Assembly: GCF_016807185.1 (NCBI RefSeq)
Contig: NZ_JAEVYN010000002.1
Location: forward strand, 1,544,528 to 1,608,527
DNA length: 64,000 nt
From: Leptolyngbya sp. Cla-17
GTDB taxonomy: Bacteria > Cyanobacteriota > Cyanobacteriia > Leptolyngbyales > Leptolyngbyaceae
Reading direction: 5' to 3'
Shown: piece by piece, positions 32,803 through 42,064 of the stretch
Layout of the letters: each line of letters starts with the position of its first letter
How positions within the stretch are numbered: position 1 is the stretch's first letter
The notes under the pieces: generated by a model
Told to the model about the DNA's origin: nothing
What the model saw: only the letters and a program-made list of their open reading frames with translations
Databases searched by the model: none
Program-made: the position numbers and the translations under genes

Positions 32803-35403
32803 ATGAAACGCATGAATCGGACTCAGCCGTCTCCACTAACCTTTAACTATCAAGGTGCACTTAATCGCATTACTAATCGCATTCGGCAATCGCTTGAACT
32901 GCAAGAAATTTTAAGTGCGACGGCAATCGAAACTCGTGCGTTTCTTGACACTGATCGGGTCAAAATCTATCGCTTTCATTCAGATGGTAATGGTGAAGTG
33001 GTTGCTGAAGCCATGAGTGGAAATCGTTTACCTTCTCTAAAGGGTCTTAATTTTCCTGCAAGTGATATTCCTGCTCAAGCTCGTACCCTATTTATCAAAG
33101 CTCGTTCACGGGTGATTGTCGATGTTACCTCACAACGTAAAACGATTAGCCACCTGGATGATCCACAAACAGGGGCAAGCTTAGGCACAGAACATATCCG
33201 CTATGCGCCTGTGGATGCCTGCCATGCAGAATATCTTGCAGCCATGGGGGTTTGTTCGTCGCTTGTCGTTCCCATTTTGTATCACAATCAGCTTTGGGGT
33301 CTGTTAGTGTCACATCATGCAGAACCCCGTCAATACTCTCAAGATCAGTTGCAAGTGGTGCAGCTTTTAGTTGATCAGGTGTCGATCGCCATTGCTCAAG
33401 CCAATCTTTTAAGCCACGCACGTCAACAACTTTGTTACGAAACAACGATTAATCACATTAGTCGCCTGCTTCACGCCCCTTACGATGTTGTTAAAATTCG
33501 CCAATCGGTGTTAGAAGAGACGGTCAAAGCCCTTAAGGGAAATGGTGGAAGACTTTATATCAATGCAGACATTAGTGGTAATGCGCCCCAACTATATACA
33601 TCTGGCGCACAGCCTACCCTTGCACGAATCGAAGAGAGCCAATTTTGGCAACAAGTGATGGGAGTCTCTGCTGGGAAACCGCTGGAGTATTGCGATATTC
33701 TCTCGGAAAAATCAGAACGATATGACGATACTCTATTTGATCAGCCCACTACAACACCACAGTTTCATAGCATTCATGATCTCTACAAAAATCCCCAGCT
33801 TCAGTTTCTAGCGCCTGCCTTTGAAACCACGACCATTCGCTCTATTTTGATCGTGCCGTTGCAATATCGACAGCAATGTATCGGCTGCTTAAGCGTTTTT
33901 CGCCAAGAAGTTGATACAGAAATCCTTTGGGCAGGACAATGGAACGAAGATGAGCGGAATATACGCCCACGGCAATCATTTGAAATGTGGCGAGAAGTCA
34001 AAAAAGGACTGGCACAAGAATGGACTGCCGATGAGATTAAGCTAGCCCAAGCACTGGGTACGCATCTATATATGGCAGTGATGCAGCGACGAGTTGAGGA
34101 TATGATTCGCCATCAAGCGTCTCATGATCGCCTAACTGGACTACCGAATCGGCTTTTATTTGATGAGCGGCTGTCTCTGGCGTTAGCTTATGCTCATCAG
34201 CAGGGCGAAATGCTGGCGGTGATGTTTCTTGATCTTGATCGCTTTAAGGTAATTAACGATACTTTAGGGCACACAATTGGTGATCAACTGCTGCAACGAG
34301 TCTCTCATCGGATTGCTGAGTGCCTCAAGAAAAGCGATACCATTGCCCGTTGGGGTGGCGATGAGTTCACATTAATATTGCCTCAAGTTTGCTCTGCCAA
34401 TGACGCAATCAAAATCGCTGCCCGTATTATTAGAACTCTCCAAGCTCCCTTTGATTTTGGAGAGCAAGAGTTCCACGTTACAACGAGTATTGGTATTGCC
34501 CTCGCTCCTTATGATGGTGAAGACGTGGAAACATTGCTGAAAAATGCCGACACCGCTATGTATCGAGCAAAGCAACAGGGTAAGAATAATTTTCAACTCT
34601 ATGCTGCGGATATGAATACTCAGGCGCTAGAGCAACTCGTGTTAGCGAATGATCTGTACAAAGCGCTAAATCGAAATGAGTTTTTTCTGCATTATCAGCC
34701 ACAAGTAGATCTTAAAACGGGGCAAGTTGTAGGAACAGAGGCTTTAGTTCGTTGGCAGCATCCAGAACGAGGGCTGATTCCACCAAACCAATTTATTTCT
34801 CTAGCAGAAGAAACCGGACAAATTGTAGCGATTGGGGAATGGGTGCTGCATACGGCATGTGCCCAAAACCAGGCATGGCAAGACGCAGGATATCCCCCTA
34901 TTCGGGTTGCAGTTAACCTTTCAGCACGACAGTTTCAGCGTCAAAACCTTGCTCAATTAATTAATCGGGTGCTTGCAGAGACGGGTTTGGCTGCACGATA
35001 TTTGGAGGTCGAAATCACTGAAAGCATTGCCATGCAGGATATTCATGTCACGACCGCAATATTAAATGAACTGCGAGCAATGGGTGTGCATATTTCGATT
35101 GACGATTTTGGGACAGGATACTCTTCACTGGCGACCCTCAAACGCTTTCCTTTGCACACGCTCAAGATAGATCGAGAGTTTGTTAAAGACTCAACGACGA
35201 GTGTCAAAGATGCTGCCCTGATCCAGGCGATCGTTACCTTGGGTCATGGATTAGATTTGGACGTAATTGCCGAAGGAGTAGAAACGGTAGAACAGCAGAA
35301 ATTCTTACGATCCATTGGTTGTGATGCGATGCAAGGCTATTTGTTTAGCAAGCCATTACCCGCCACCGATATCGCACAACGCTGCTTTAATCAAGCTCCA
35401 TGA
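32803..35403 (+). CDS. Cph2-like (knotless) phytochrome with GGDEF and EAL domains
   Basis: Bilin photoreceptor coupled to cyclic-di-GMP turnover, 866 residues. GAF1 (about 20-205) has the phytochrome motif FPASDIP and a bilin-binding Cys140 in DACHAEYL. GAF2 (about 210-430) has the tongue motifs PRQSF (389-393) and WRE (396-398) seen in knotless phytochromes. GGDEF (about 440-605) is intact at 518-522, but the product-inhibition site RxxD reads KKSD. EAL (about 615-866) is intact: EALVRW at 646, the DDFGTGYSSL region, and AEGVET. The architecture equals the N-terminal half of Synechocystis Cph2, without its third GAF and second GGDEF. Both activities look possible; the net direction under light is unknown. 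Confidence 0.9.
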   Translation: MKRMNRTQPSPLTFNYQGALNRITNRIRQSLELQEILSATAIETRAFLDTDRVKIYRFHSDGNGEVVAEAMSGNRLPSLKGLNFPASDIPAQARTLFIKARSRVIVDVTSQRKTISHLDDPQTGASLGTEHIRYAPVDACHAEYLAAMGVCSSLVVPILYHNQLWGLLVSHHAEPRQYSQDQLQVVQLLVDQVSIAIAQANLLSHARQQLCYETTINHISRLLHAPYDVVKIRQSVLEETVKALKGNGGRLYINADISGNAPQLYTSGAQPTLARIEESQFWQQVMGVSAGKPLEYCDILSEKSERYDDTLFDQPTTTPQFHSIHDLYKNPQLQFLAPAFETTTIRSILIVPLQYRQQCIGCLSVFRQEVDTEILWAGQWNEDERNIRPRQSFEMWREVKKGLAQEWTADEIKLAQALGTHLYMAVMQRRVEDMIRHQASHDRLTGLPNRLLFDERLSLALAYAHQQGEMLAVMFLDLDRFKVINDTLGHTIGDQLLQRVSHRIAECLKKSDTIARWGGDEFTLILPQVCSANDAIKIAARIIRTLQAPFDFGEQEFHVTTSIGIALAPYDGEDVETLLKNADTAMYRAKQQGKNNFQLYAADMNTQALEQLVLANDLYKALNRNEFFLHYQPQVDLKTGQVVGTEALVRWQHPERGLIPPNQFISLAEETGQIVAIGEWVLHTACAQNQAWQDAGYPPIRVAVNLSARQFQRQNLAQLINRVLAETGLAARYLEVEITESIAMQDIHVTTAILNELRAMGVHISIDDFGTGYSSLATLKRFPLHTLKIDREFVKDSTTSVKDAALIQAIVTLGHGLDLDVIAEGVETVEQQKFLRSIGCDAMQGYLFSKPLPATDIAQRCFNQAP

Positions 35404-35543
35404 AGAATATCCACTTTGATGTGGTAGGTTCCAGTAAGGATCGCCTCTGTTGCAAAAACAAGTGTGCAGTTTCAGAATTATAGGAGTCGTGACAAGCAAC
35501 CATTAAGGTTATAGCCGTGTCGCTTCAAAAGATTCTTTGATAG

Positions 35544-36131
35544 GTGAGCAGCTTGAAGTTGGCAAATATTCCCTGGATGCTGGTCGGTTTGCGGTTTGCG
35601 ATCGCCCCTTTGCTGCTACTAGAAGCGCTTGATGGCAAAACAGATGTTGGCTTCCTCATAGGCTATGTGATCGCGGTTCTATCGGATATTTTTGATGGCA
35701 TCATTGCTCGCAAATTAAAAGTCAGCACAGTCGAACTGCGGCAGGCAGATAGCTGGGCGGATATTAGTTTATATCTCTGCGTTGCGGTCAGCACATGGCT
35801 GGTCTATCCAACGGTTATCCTCGTGTTTCAAACGCCCTTTCTAGTCGCGATCACATTTCAACTCATGCTGTTTATCGTCAGTCTGATCAAATTCGGTAAG
35901 TTTCCTAGCTTCCATACCTATACCGCTAAAGTTTGGGGCATTTCTTTAGTCGTTGCCGTGGTGGGTTTGTTTGGCTATGGCTGGACAGCAGCAATATGGG
36001 GAGCGATCGGGTTGTGCCTAATCAATAGCATCGAGGAAATTATCATGACCTTGATATTGCCCGAATGGGCACATGATGTTCTTAGTCTGGCTCATGCCTT
36101 AAAGTTGCGAGAGCAGTTATTAAAGAAATAG
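35544..36131 (+). CDS. CDP-alcohol phosphatidyltransferase-like membrane protein
   Basis: Integral membrane protein of 195 residues from a GTG at 35544 (a TTG at 35553 is possible). The family motif DG-x2-AR-x8-G-x3-D-x3-D appears as DIFDGIIARKLKVSTVELRQ then ADSWAD. All four Asp, the DG and the AR are present, but the conserved Gly is Leu. Five to six hydrophobic segments fit the fold. Such enzymes make phospholipid head groups from CDP-diacylglycerol. The Gly change may alter substrate or activity. The neighbouring genes do not indicate a pathway. Confidence 0.75.
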   Translation: MSSLKLANIPWMLVGLRFAIAPLLLLEALDGKTDVGFLIGYVIAVLSDIFDGIIARKLKVSTVELRQADSWADISLYLCVAVSTWLVYPTVILVFQTPFLVAITFQLMLFIVSLIKFGKFPSFHTYTAKVWGISLVVAVVGLFGYGWTAAIWGAIGLCLINSIEEIIMTLILPEWAHDVLSLAHALKLREQLLKK

Positions 36132-36277
36132 TGCACAAAGCCAGACAATTTTTTTTGCTACAAGTGAGATAGCCTACTTTTGATATCTGAGACATAAGAT
36201 AGGCGATCGCCCAATTTAAGCGATCGCGACTGGGTGGGTCTTGTACACTGATCCCTATCCTCTAGTTTTGATCCCTA

Positions 36278-36991
36278 ATGTCCTTCAGTTGGTTAACGCC
36301 CAGTCACTTCATCATGCTGGGTTTGCTAGTGATGTTTGCGATCGCCCATAGCGGATTGGCGGCACTGCGTCCTTGGGCGGAAAAGAGAGTTGGCGCACGA
36401 CTGTACCGTGTGGTTTTTGCACTCGTGAGTTTGCCGCTAGCTGCGGTGCTAATTATTTATTTCATTAATCATCGCTACGATGGATTGCAACTTTGGCAAG
36501 TGCAAGGCGTTGCCGGAGTGCAGCCCATTGTTTGGAGTCTGTCAGCAATTTCATTTCTATTTCTTTATCCTGCCACATTCAACCTGTTAGAAATTGCAGC
36601 GATCCAAAAGCCTGAGGTTCATCTCTACGAAACGGGGATCATTCGCATTACTCGCCATCCGCAAATGGTGGGGCAGGTAATTTGGTGCGTTGCTCACACC
36701 CTGTGGCTAGGGACGACGTTTACGATTATCACCTCAATTGGGCTGGTGTTGCACCACTTATTCGGCGTATGGCACGGCGATCGCCGCCTGCTGGCTCGCT
36801 ATGGCTCAGCGTTTGAAACAGTCAAAGCCAGAACTTCAGTGATCCCGTTTGGAGCGATCGCGCAGGGTAAGCAAACGCTTAAATTAGAGGAATTTTTGCG
36901 AATTTCTTATTTAGGCGTTGCTGCGTTTGTTCTCCTTCTTTGGTGGGCACACTCAATAATGATTAGCGCGACAGGCAGCATAGACTGGTAG
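36278..36991 (+). CDS. NnrU-family membrane protein, Z-ISO-like
   Basis: Protein of 237 residues with about six membrane segments. MFAIAHSGLAALRPWAE and RITRHPQMVGQVIWCVAHTLWLG, followed by HHLFGVWHGDRRL, carry the conserved His residues of the NnrU family. Plant 15-cis-zeta-carotene isomerase (Z-ISO) belongs to the same family and binds haem through such His residues. A role in carotenoid isomerisation is therefore plausible, but the sequence does not prove it. It stands alone, 56 bp upstream of a thioredoxin gene. Confidence 0.82.
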   Translation: MSFSWLTPSHFIMLGLLVMFAIAHSGLAALRPWAEKRVGARLYRVVFALVSLPLAAVLIIYFINHRYDGLQLWQVQGVAGVQPIVWSLSAISFLFLYPATFNLLEIAAIQKPEVHLYETGIIRITRHPQMVGQVIWCVAHTLWLGTTFTIITSIGLVLHHLFGVWHGDRRLLARYGSAFETVKARTSVIPFGAIAQGKQTLKLEEFLRISYLGVAAFVLLLWWAHSIMISATGSIDW

Positions 36992-37047
36992 GATGATCCC
37001 AAGCATTTTTAGAAACAACATTTCATTAATAAATAAAAGCTAGAAAA

Positions 37048-37386
37048 ATGGGAAAACAATCCTTTGAGCAAGAAATTCTAGATTCCTCTTCTCCCGTTTT
37101 GGTGCATTTCGGTGCTCCCTGGTGCGGTCCTTGTCGAGTGATTGAATCTATCCTGTCTCGGTTTCAAGCCGAGTGCGGCAGTTCGCTCAAATTGGTGGGG
37201 ATCAACGCTGATGAGAATTTGAAGCTAGCGAGTCATTATCGAATCACAACCTTGCCAACTTTGCTCTTCTTTGAAGATGGAAAGTTACATCACCGGATGG
37301 AAGGCATTTATAAGCGGGAAGTTTTGTGGACAGAATTAAACAAGTTTGTTTCTAAATCATTTTCAAGCAATTCTTTAATGAGCTAG
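37048..37386 (+). CDS. Thioredoxin
   Basis: Classical thioredoxin fold of 112 residues with the active site WCGPC (in FGAPWCGPCRVIES) and the cis-Pro loop in ITTLPTLLFFEDGK. It has no signal peptide, so it acts in the cytoplasm. The C terminus has a short Ser-rich tail (SKSFSSNSLMS) beyond the normal fold. Which thioredoxin class it belongs to was not resolved. Confidence 0.92.
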   Translation: MGKQSFEQEILDSSSPVLVHFGAPWCGPCRVIESILSRFQAECGSSLKLVGINADENLKLASHYRITTLPTLLFFEDGKLHHRMEGIYKREVLWTELNKFVSKSFSSNSLMS

Positions 37387-37450
37387 TCCACTCATTAGGG
37401 CTAAGAATGAGATCGCTTTCTCATGTTCTCTGAGCGATTGCTCAATATCT

Positions 37451-38290
37451 CTAATCAAGAACATCCCGATTTTTGGTTTTAACCCGTTCATACAGTTCTT
37501 CCATCGTGGCAATGAAGGAAGCATCTTTACGCCAAAAGGCGGGCGCATCACCCTGCTTTTTAATCAAAATTGCTGGCACTGTGACTTGGGTGGACGGTTC
37601 TGGAGTGGAAAAGCGTTTGGGACTTTGCCAAAATTCCTTCAGGCTGGTGTCAGGCGGAAGGGTAATCGTTTTGGGCTGCGTGTAGTAAGACTCGACGGGC
37701 GCAGGATCGGTTGCCTGTGTGGAAAGTTCTGCTGAAAGGGCGATGCCGAGGGGAGATTTTGCGAGTTCTGCTTGCAGTGCTGCTTTAGAGAGTCCACGCA
37801 GTTCAAACATCAGAAACGGGTCGCGATCGAATTCGACAGCAAGCAAATAACAAACCCCCGCCACATGTTTACAAGGGTCACCATAATCTGGACAGGAGCA
37901 GCTTGTTTTAAATTCAGATCGCTTACGGGGCAGCAAATTTAACCCCAGGGTAAGAAAGGCATCTTCAATCGTGTCCGGCATTTCGTTGAGCAGCAGTTTG
38001 GAGATATAGCTCGCTTTGGAGGCAATCAGGGCGATCGCGGCTGCCCATTTTGCGGCGCTAATCGGCTGAATCTCTACCACTGTTGTGTACAGCGGCTCTT
38101 TGTAAACTCCGTAGTAAGGATTAACGCTGCCCCGCACTTGCGCTTCGACGATACCATCCTCAATCTCAAAGCTTTTGACCTTGTTACCACGAGCATAAGA
38201 ACGACCCCGACTGAGGCGACCTGAATCGGTGAATGATTCCAGGGCATCGATAAATTTCTTTCCCCACCAGGTACGGCTAAAAGTAGGCAT
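37451..38290 (-). CDS. SWIM zinc-finger protein
   Basis: Protein of 279 residues with a SWIM finger: CSCPDYGDPCKHVAGVCYLL supplies CxC...CxH, at about residues 130-150. The N terminus (TWWGKKFIDALESFTDSGRL) and the SWIM position match the family that pairs with SNF2-type helicases. It begins 6 bp after the stop of the large SNF2 gene on the same strand, so the two almost certainly form an operon and probably a complex acting on DNA or nucleoprotein. Substrate and biological role are unknown. Confidence 0.9.
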   Translation of the reverse strand: MPTFSRTWWGKKFIDALESFTDSGRLSRGRSYARGNKVKSFEIEDGIVEAQVRGSVNPYYGVYKEPLYTTVVEIQPISAAKWAAAIALIASKASYISKLLLNEMPDTIEDAFLTLGLNLLPRKRSEFKTSCSCPDYGDPCKHVAGVCYLLAVEFDRDPFLMFELRGLSKAALQAELAKSPLGIALSAELSTQATDPAPVESYYTQPKTITLPPDTSLKEFWQSPKRFSTPEPSTQVTVPAILIKKQGDAPAFWRKDASFIATMEELYERVKTKNRDVLD

Positions 38291-38296
38291 AACGAT

Positions 38297-41200
38297 TTAT
38301 TCCATCACGGCTTTTCGATTGAGTGCGATCAGTTGTTTAAACGATTCATTATCAAGTTCCGTTAGCCAAGATTCATCAGACCCGACGATCGCCCCAGCCA
38401 GTTTTTTCTTGTCTTCAATCATCTGATCAATCCGCTCTTCTAAGGTGCCAATGGCGACGAATTTATGGACAAACACATTCTTCTTTTGCCCAATCCGAAA
38501 AGCGCGATCAGTTGCCTGATTTTCCACGGCAGGATTCCACCAGCGATCGAAATGAAATACGTGATTCGCTTTCGTTAGCGTAATGCCAACCCCACCTGCC
38601 TTTAAAGACAGGATGAATACTGAGGGTTCCGTTTCGGGATCTTGAAAGTCGGCAATCATCTGCTCTCGTTTTACCCGATTGGTGCCGCCGTGCAGGTAGT
38701 AAGTTTTGTAGTGAAGATGACGCAGATATTTTTCGAGTGCCTCCCCAATTTCGGTAAATTGAGTGAATATCAGCATACTTTCGCCTAATTCCATTGCTTC
38801 AGCAGCCATTTCAGTGAGACGCTCTAGCTTGTGCGATCGCTCTGGTGTAAATTCGCTATTATCTTGCAAAAATTGCCGTGGATGATTGCAAATCTGTTTC
38901 AACTTCAGCAGCGTTGCTAGAATCAACCCTTTCCGCTGAATTCCCTCCGCTTCATTCAGTTTTCGTTCCACGTCTTTAACGGTTGCTTCATAGAGCGATG
39001 CTTGCTCTTTTGTTAGGTTGCAAAATAGATTTTGTTCTACTTTGTCGGGCAAGTCTTGAATAATGGCTGGATCGGTTTTTACCCGTCGTAAAATGAATGG
39101 CTCAACCAATTTTCTCAACACTGCCGAGCGAGTCACTTGATTATTTTTTTGGATGGGAATTTCAAATGACTTGCGAAAGTAAGCTTCTTTTCCTAAGTAG
39201 CCTGGATTGAGAAAATTAAAGATTGACCAAAGATCGAGCAAGCGATTTTCAACGGGAGTGCCTGTTAAGGCGAGTCGATGAGCGGCTGAAAGTTTCAAGA
39301 TTGCTTTAGTTTGGGCAGCTTTCGGATTTTTAATATTTTGCGCTTCATCAATTACAATCCGGTGCCACTGCATATCCCCTAGCAGTTTTTCATCTCTCCG
39401 CACTAAGGTAAATGAGGTGATTAATACATCGCAATTCTGGACGATCGCGTTGAATGCTGCTCCCTCTTGAACGCGATCGCTACCGTGGTGAATGTGCGAT
39501 CGCAACTGCGGCGCAAACTTTTCAATCTCCTTCTGCCAATTGCCGACCACGGAAGTGGGCGCAATCAGCAACGTCGGCATCTTCTCACCATCTTGGCGCT
39601 CCTGCACCAAGCGAGCAATGACCTGCGCCGATTTGCCCATGCCCATGTCATCTGCCAAACAGCCATTTAGCCCCAAACTTTCGAGATAGTTCAGCCAGGA
39701 AACGCCCCGTTTTTGATACTCCCGCAAGATGCCATTAAACGGTTGCGGTTCTGGCAACACTTCCAAAGCGCTTTTATCATTCAGTCGCGACAGCATCTCT
39801 GCCAGTGTTTGATCATGATCCACCTCAAACTCAAAGCCATCTTCCCCCGTTGCCGTCAACTTCATAAAGTCCAGCAAGCCCATTTCAGGGTGTTCTTGCT
39901 TGTGTTTTTTCCAGAACTCCAGCATTTGCTGCATTTTATCGGGGTCTAGTTCCATCCATTGCCCCCGAAACTGCACCAGCGAGGATTTTGCATTGACTAA
40001 CTGCTGCCATTCCCGCTCACTTACGGCTTCCCCGCCAATGGACAGTTCATATTGATAATCCACCAGCGTGTCGAAGGAAAAATAACTTTTGCTTTTGTTG
40101 TTACCGCCGATTTTACGTCCGCTGGCTTTGAGGCGAATTTTGGCTCGCTGCCAACCTTTGGGAGTCCACCAGGCAGGCACGATCACCTTGTAACCTGCTT
40201 CTTCTAACACCCAGGCGGTTTCTTTGAGAAAAGTTGCCGCGTCATCGGCGGTCAGCGTGATCGAGATCGGTTGGTCGGTATCCAGCCCTGCCCACAAAGC
40301 TGAATAAATGCGGGCAGCGTAGCCCAGGTTCATCAACAGCACTTGCTCAAAATCTTTGCCAAATTCTTTGTGAAACTGCTTTTGTTGGGGCGATCGCATT
40401 CGCCAGTAGTCTAGCAAAGCAATTCGCAGCGAGGGATCGTGCTTGGCGGCAACCTGAAACTCTAAAATCCAGGATTCCTCTGGTTTATCGGGTGACTTTA
40501 ACTGAAAACATAGATGAAAAGGCATTTCGGCTTGGCTGCGATGAATGCGATCGCGCCAAGTTTTCCACTGCTGATACCACTCTAGAGTTTCTGCTGCCCG
40601 GTTCGGTGTGGTGCTGTGTTGGGGCGACAGGCAAAGTTCTAACAGGGAATCTGCAACTTTTTTATCAAATGCCGCTGTTGAGGGCGAATGAGTCACCAGT
40701 TCTGTCAATAGGCATTCTGAAAAGTGGCGGAGCAAGGTCGCTTTATCATGCAGAGTGGGTTGATCCGGTGGAGTAGTAAATCCGGCAGCGCACACCAACG
40801 GCATCACTTCTGCATACTGCTCAATCTCGGCTTCATATTGCTCCGATAAAATTTCCCAGGCGGCATAGAGTTCAAAATCGGGTGTTGGGGTTGGAGTGCT
40901 GGCGGTTGTGGCTTTTTTGGCGCGGGTAGAAGTGGATTTAGCCGTAGATTTAGCGGTGGATTTGGCAACAGGGGAAGTTTTCTGGGCGGAAAGCGATCGA
41001 TATTTCAGCGCTGGAATGTAGCGATCGCGCCAAATCACCTGCTTAAACGTCTGCGTGTAGTGATACCAAAACAGAAGGTCAGCGCCCAACTGCACATCTG
41101 CCACTTGGTGCAGCGTCAGAAAGTGTAATTCATTCAGCAGCTTAATCACGTTATTTACCGACGCATAGTGAAATGAGTCGGTTTTAACCCGTGCCGTCGT

Positions 41201-41557
41201 TTTGTAACAATCAACCTGCCAATACTGCCAATCGAAGGTTTCTGGTAGCTCTGTTTCCAAATAGCGCGCCAGTTCTAGGGATGGGAGCGGTTGATCCTGC
41301 GTAGTGGGCAAGAGAAAATATTGGGGCGAAATCTCCAGTTGCGGCGGTTGGCGTGTCGTCGTAGCGCCGGGTTTAATCCCCAATTCAGTCGCTAAGAATT
41401 CTGCCAAACTTTTTCCAGAAAGCTGCCGAGGATGCGGGGAGACTGTCTTGCTGCGTTTACGCGGTTCCTCCGTAGTTTCTACCCACAAATAAAATGCGCC
41501 CGTTTGAATGAAGTCTGTTTTTTCTGTGGGAATCCAGGTGCCGTGAAGAATCTTCAT
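38297..41557 (-). CDS. SNF2/Rad54-family DEAD/DEAH-like helicase
   Basis: Large ATPase of 1086 residues. The N-terminal ~450 residues are a poorly characterised domain found in bacterial SNF2 proteins of this type, with a Lys/Ala/Ser/Thr-rich linker near residue 195-220. The SNF2 core follows: LADDMGMGKSAQVIARL (motif I), IVIDEAQNIKN (DEAQ motif II), LALTGTPVENRL (motif III), LILATLLKLKQICNHP, SLKAGGVGITLTKANHVFH (motif V) and QATDRAFRIGQKKNVFVHKF (motif VI). Proteins of this group translocate on double-stranded DNA. It is co-transcribed with the SWIM protein downstream. Confidence 0.94.
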   Translation of the reverse strand: MKILHGTWIPTEKTDFIQTGAFYLWVETTEEPRKRSKTVSPHPRQLSGKSLAEFLATELGIKPGATTTRQPPQLEISPQYFLLPTTQDQPLPSLELARYLETELPETFDWQYWQVDCYKTTARVKTDSFHYASVNNVIKLLNELHFLTLHQVADVQLGADLLFWYHYTQTFKQVIWRDRYIPALKYRSLSAQKTSPVAKSTAKSTAKSTSTRAKKATTASTPTPTPDFELYAAWEILSEQYEAEIEQYAEVMPLVCAAGFTTPPDQPTLHDKATLLRHFSECLLTELVTHSPSTAAFDKKVADSLLELCLSPQHSTTPNRAAETLEWYQQWKTWRDRIHRSQAEMPFHLCFQLKSPDKPEESWILEFQVAAKHDPSLRIALLDYWRMRSPQQKQFHKEFGKDFEQVLLMNLGYAARIYSALWAGLDTDQPISITLTADDAATFLKETAWVLEEAGYKVIVPAWWTPKGWQRAKIRLKASGRKIGGNNKSKSYFSFDTLVDYQYELSIGGEAVSEREWQQLVNAKSSLVQFRGQWMELDPDKMQQMLEFWKKHKQEHPEMGLLDFMKLTATGEDGFEFEVDHDQTLAEMLSRLNDKSALEVLPEPQPFNGILREYQKRGVSWLNYLESLGLNGCLADDMGMGKSAQVIARLVQERQDGEKMPTLLIAPTSVVGNWQKEIEKFAPQLRSHIHHGSDRVQEGAAFNAIVQNCDVLITSFTLVRRDEKLLGDMQWHRIVIDEAQNIKNPKAAQTKAILKLSAAHRLALTGTPVENRLLDLWSIFNFLNPGYLGKEAYFRKSFEIPIQKNNQVTRSAVLRKLVEPFILRRVKTDPAIIQDLPDKVEQNLFCNLTKEQASLYEATVKDVERKLNEAEGIQRKGLILATLLKLKQICNHPRQFLQDNSEFTPERSHKLERLTEMAAEAMELGESMLIFTQFTEIGEALEKYLRHLHYKTYYLHGGTNRVKREQMIADFQDPETEPSVFILSLKAGGVGITLTKANHVFHFDRWWNPAVENQATDRAFRIGQKKNVFVHKFVAIGTLEERIDQMIEDKKKLAGAIVGSDESWLTELDNESFKQLIALNRKAVME

Positions 41558-42064
41558 GACTCAACTGCCTGAGAGGATTGGACTGAATGTATCAAACCTA
41601 AATTCTCAACACAAGTGATCAAGCCTCATTTAGGCAGTTTAATGGGTGGATGCTATGGAAAAAACAGATTTGTATCGCGTTTGAAACCTTTGCACTTGAT
41701 CCCATGGGCAAAAAACGCGCGATGATTGCCGTTGCCAGAAAGTTATCAGAAAGCTGCCAGAGAGTTGATTAATAAGATTCGATTCTCCTTTTGTAGAAGA
41801 GAATGGTACCAACCAGGCTGCAAATGATTAATGTCCATACAGCTTGAAGTTGAAACGCGCCAAATGATTTTCTGAAGGCGAATACTTTTTTGCCTTGCAA
41901 CTCAAAATATGTCCTGCGAAAACCCTACACGAACAAAACTCAAAACGGTATCATCCTGCGGATGCTGAAATCTTGTGTTTACTCTTGACAGTTTATCTGT
42001 GAGCTTGTGTCACAATGTAAACGGTTTTTCCAAACTGGTGAAGAACTCTACATGGACATAAGGA
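41558..42064. other. Intergenic region before ndhF with a dispersed repeat copy
   Basis: A 507-bp spacer. 41899-41946 is the second copy of the 48-bp repeat also seen at 16548-16595. A TTGACA at 41984-41989 resembles a -35 box, but no good -10 follows at 16-18 bp. The plus-strand stretch at about 41700-41770 reads DPMGKKRAMIAVARKLSES, faintly like the C terminus of an IS110-type transposase, and could be a decayed fragment. Confidence 0.45.

Noticed and set aside
41700..41770. Possible IS110-type transposase C-terminal remnant (MGKKRAMIAVARKL)
   Set aside because: Only about 20 residues with faint similarity and no other transposase sequence or ends around it.
41984..42012. TTGACA as a promoter -35 box for ndhF
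   Set aside because: No acceptable -10 box at a 16-18 bp spacing; the best candidate (CACAAT) is 20 bp away.
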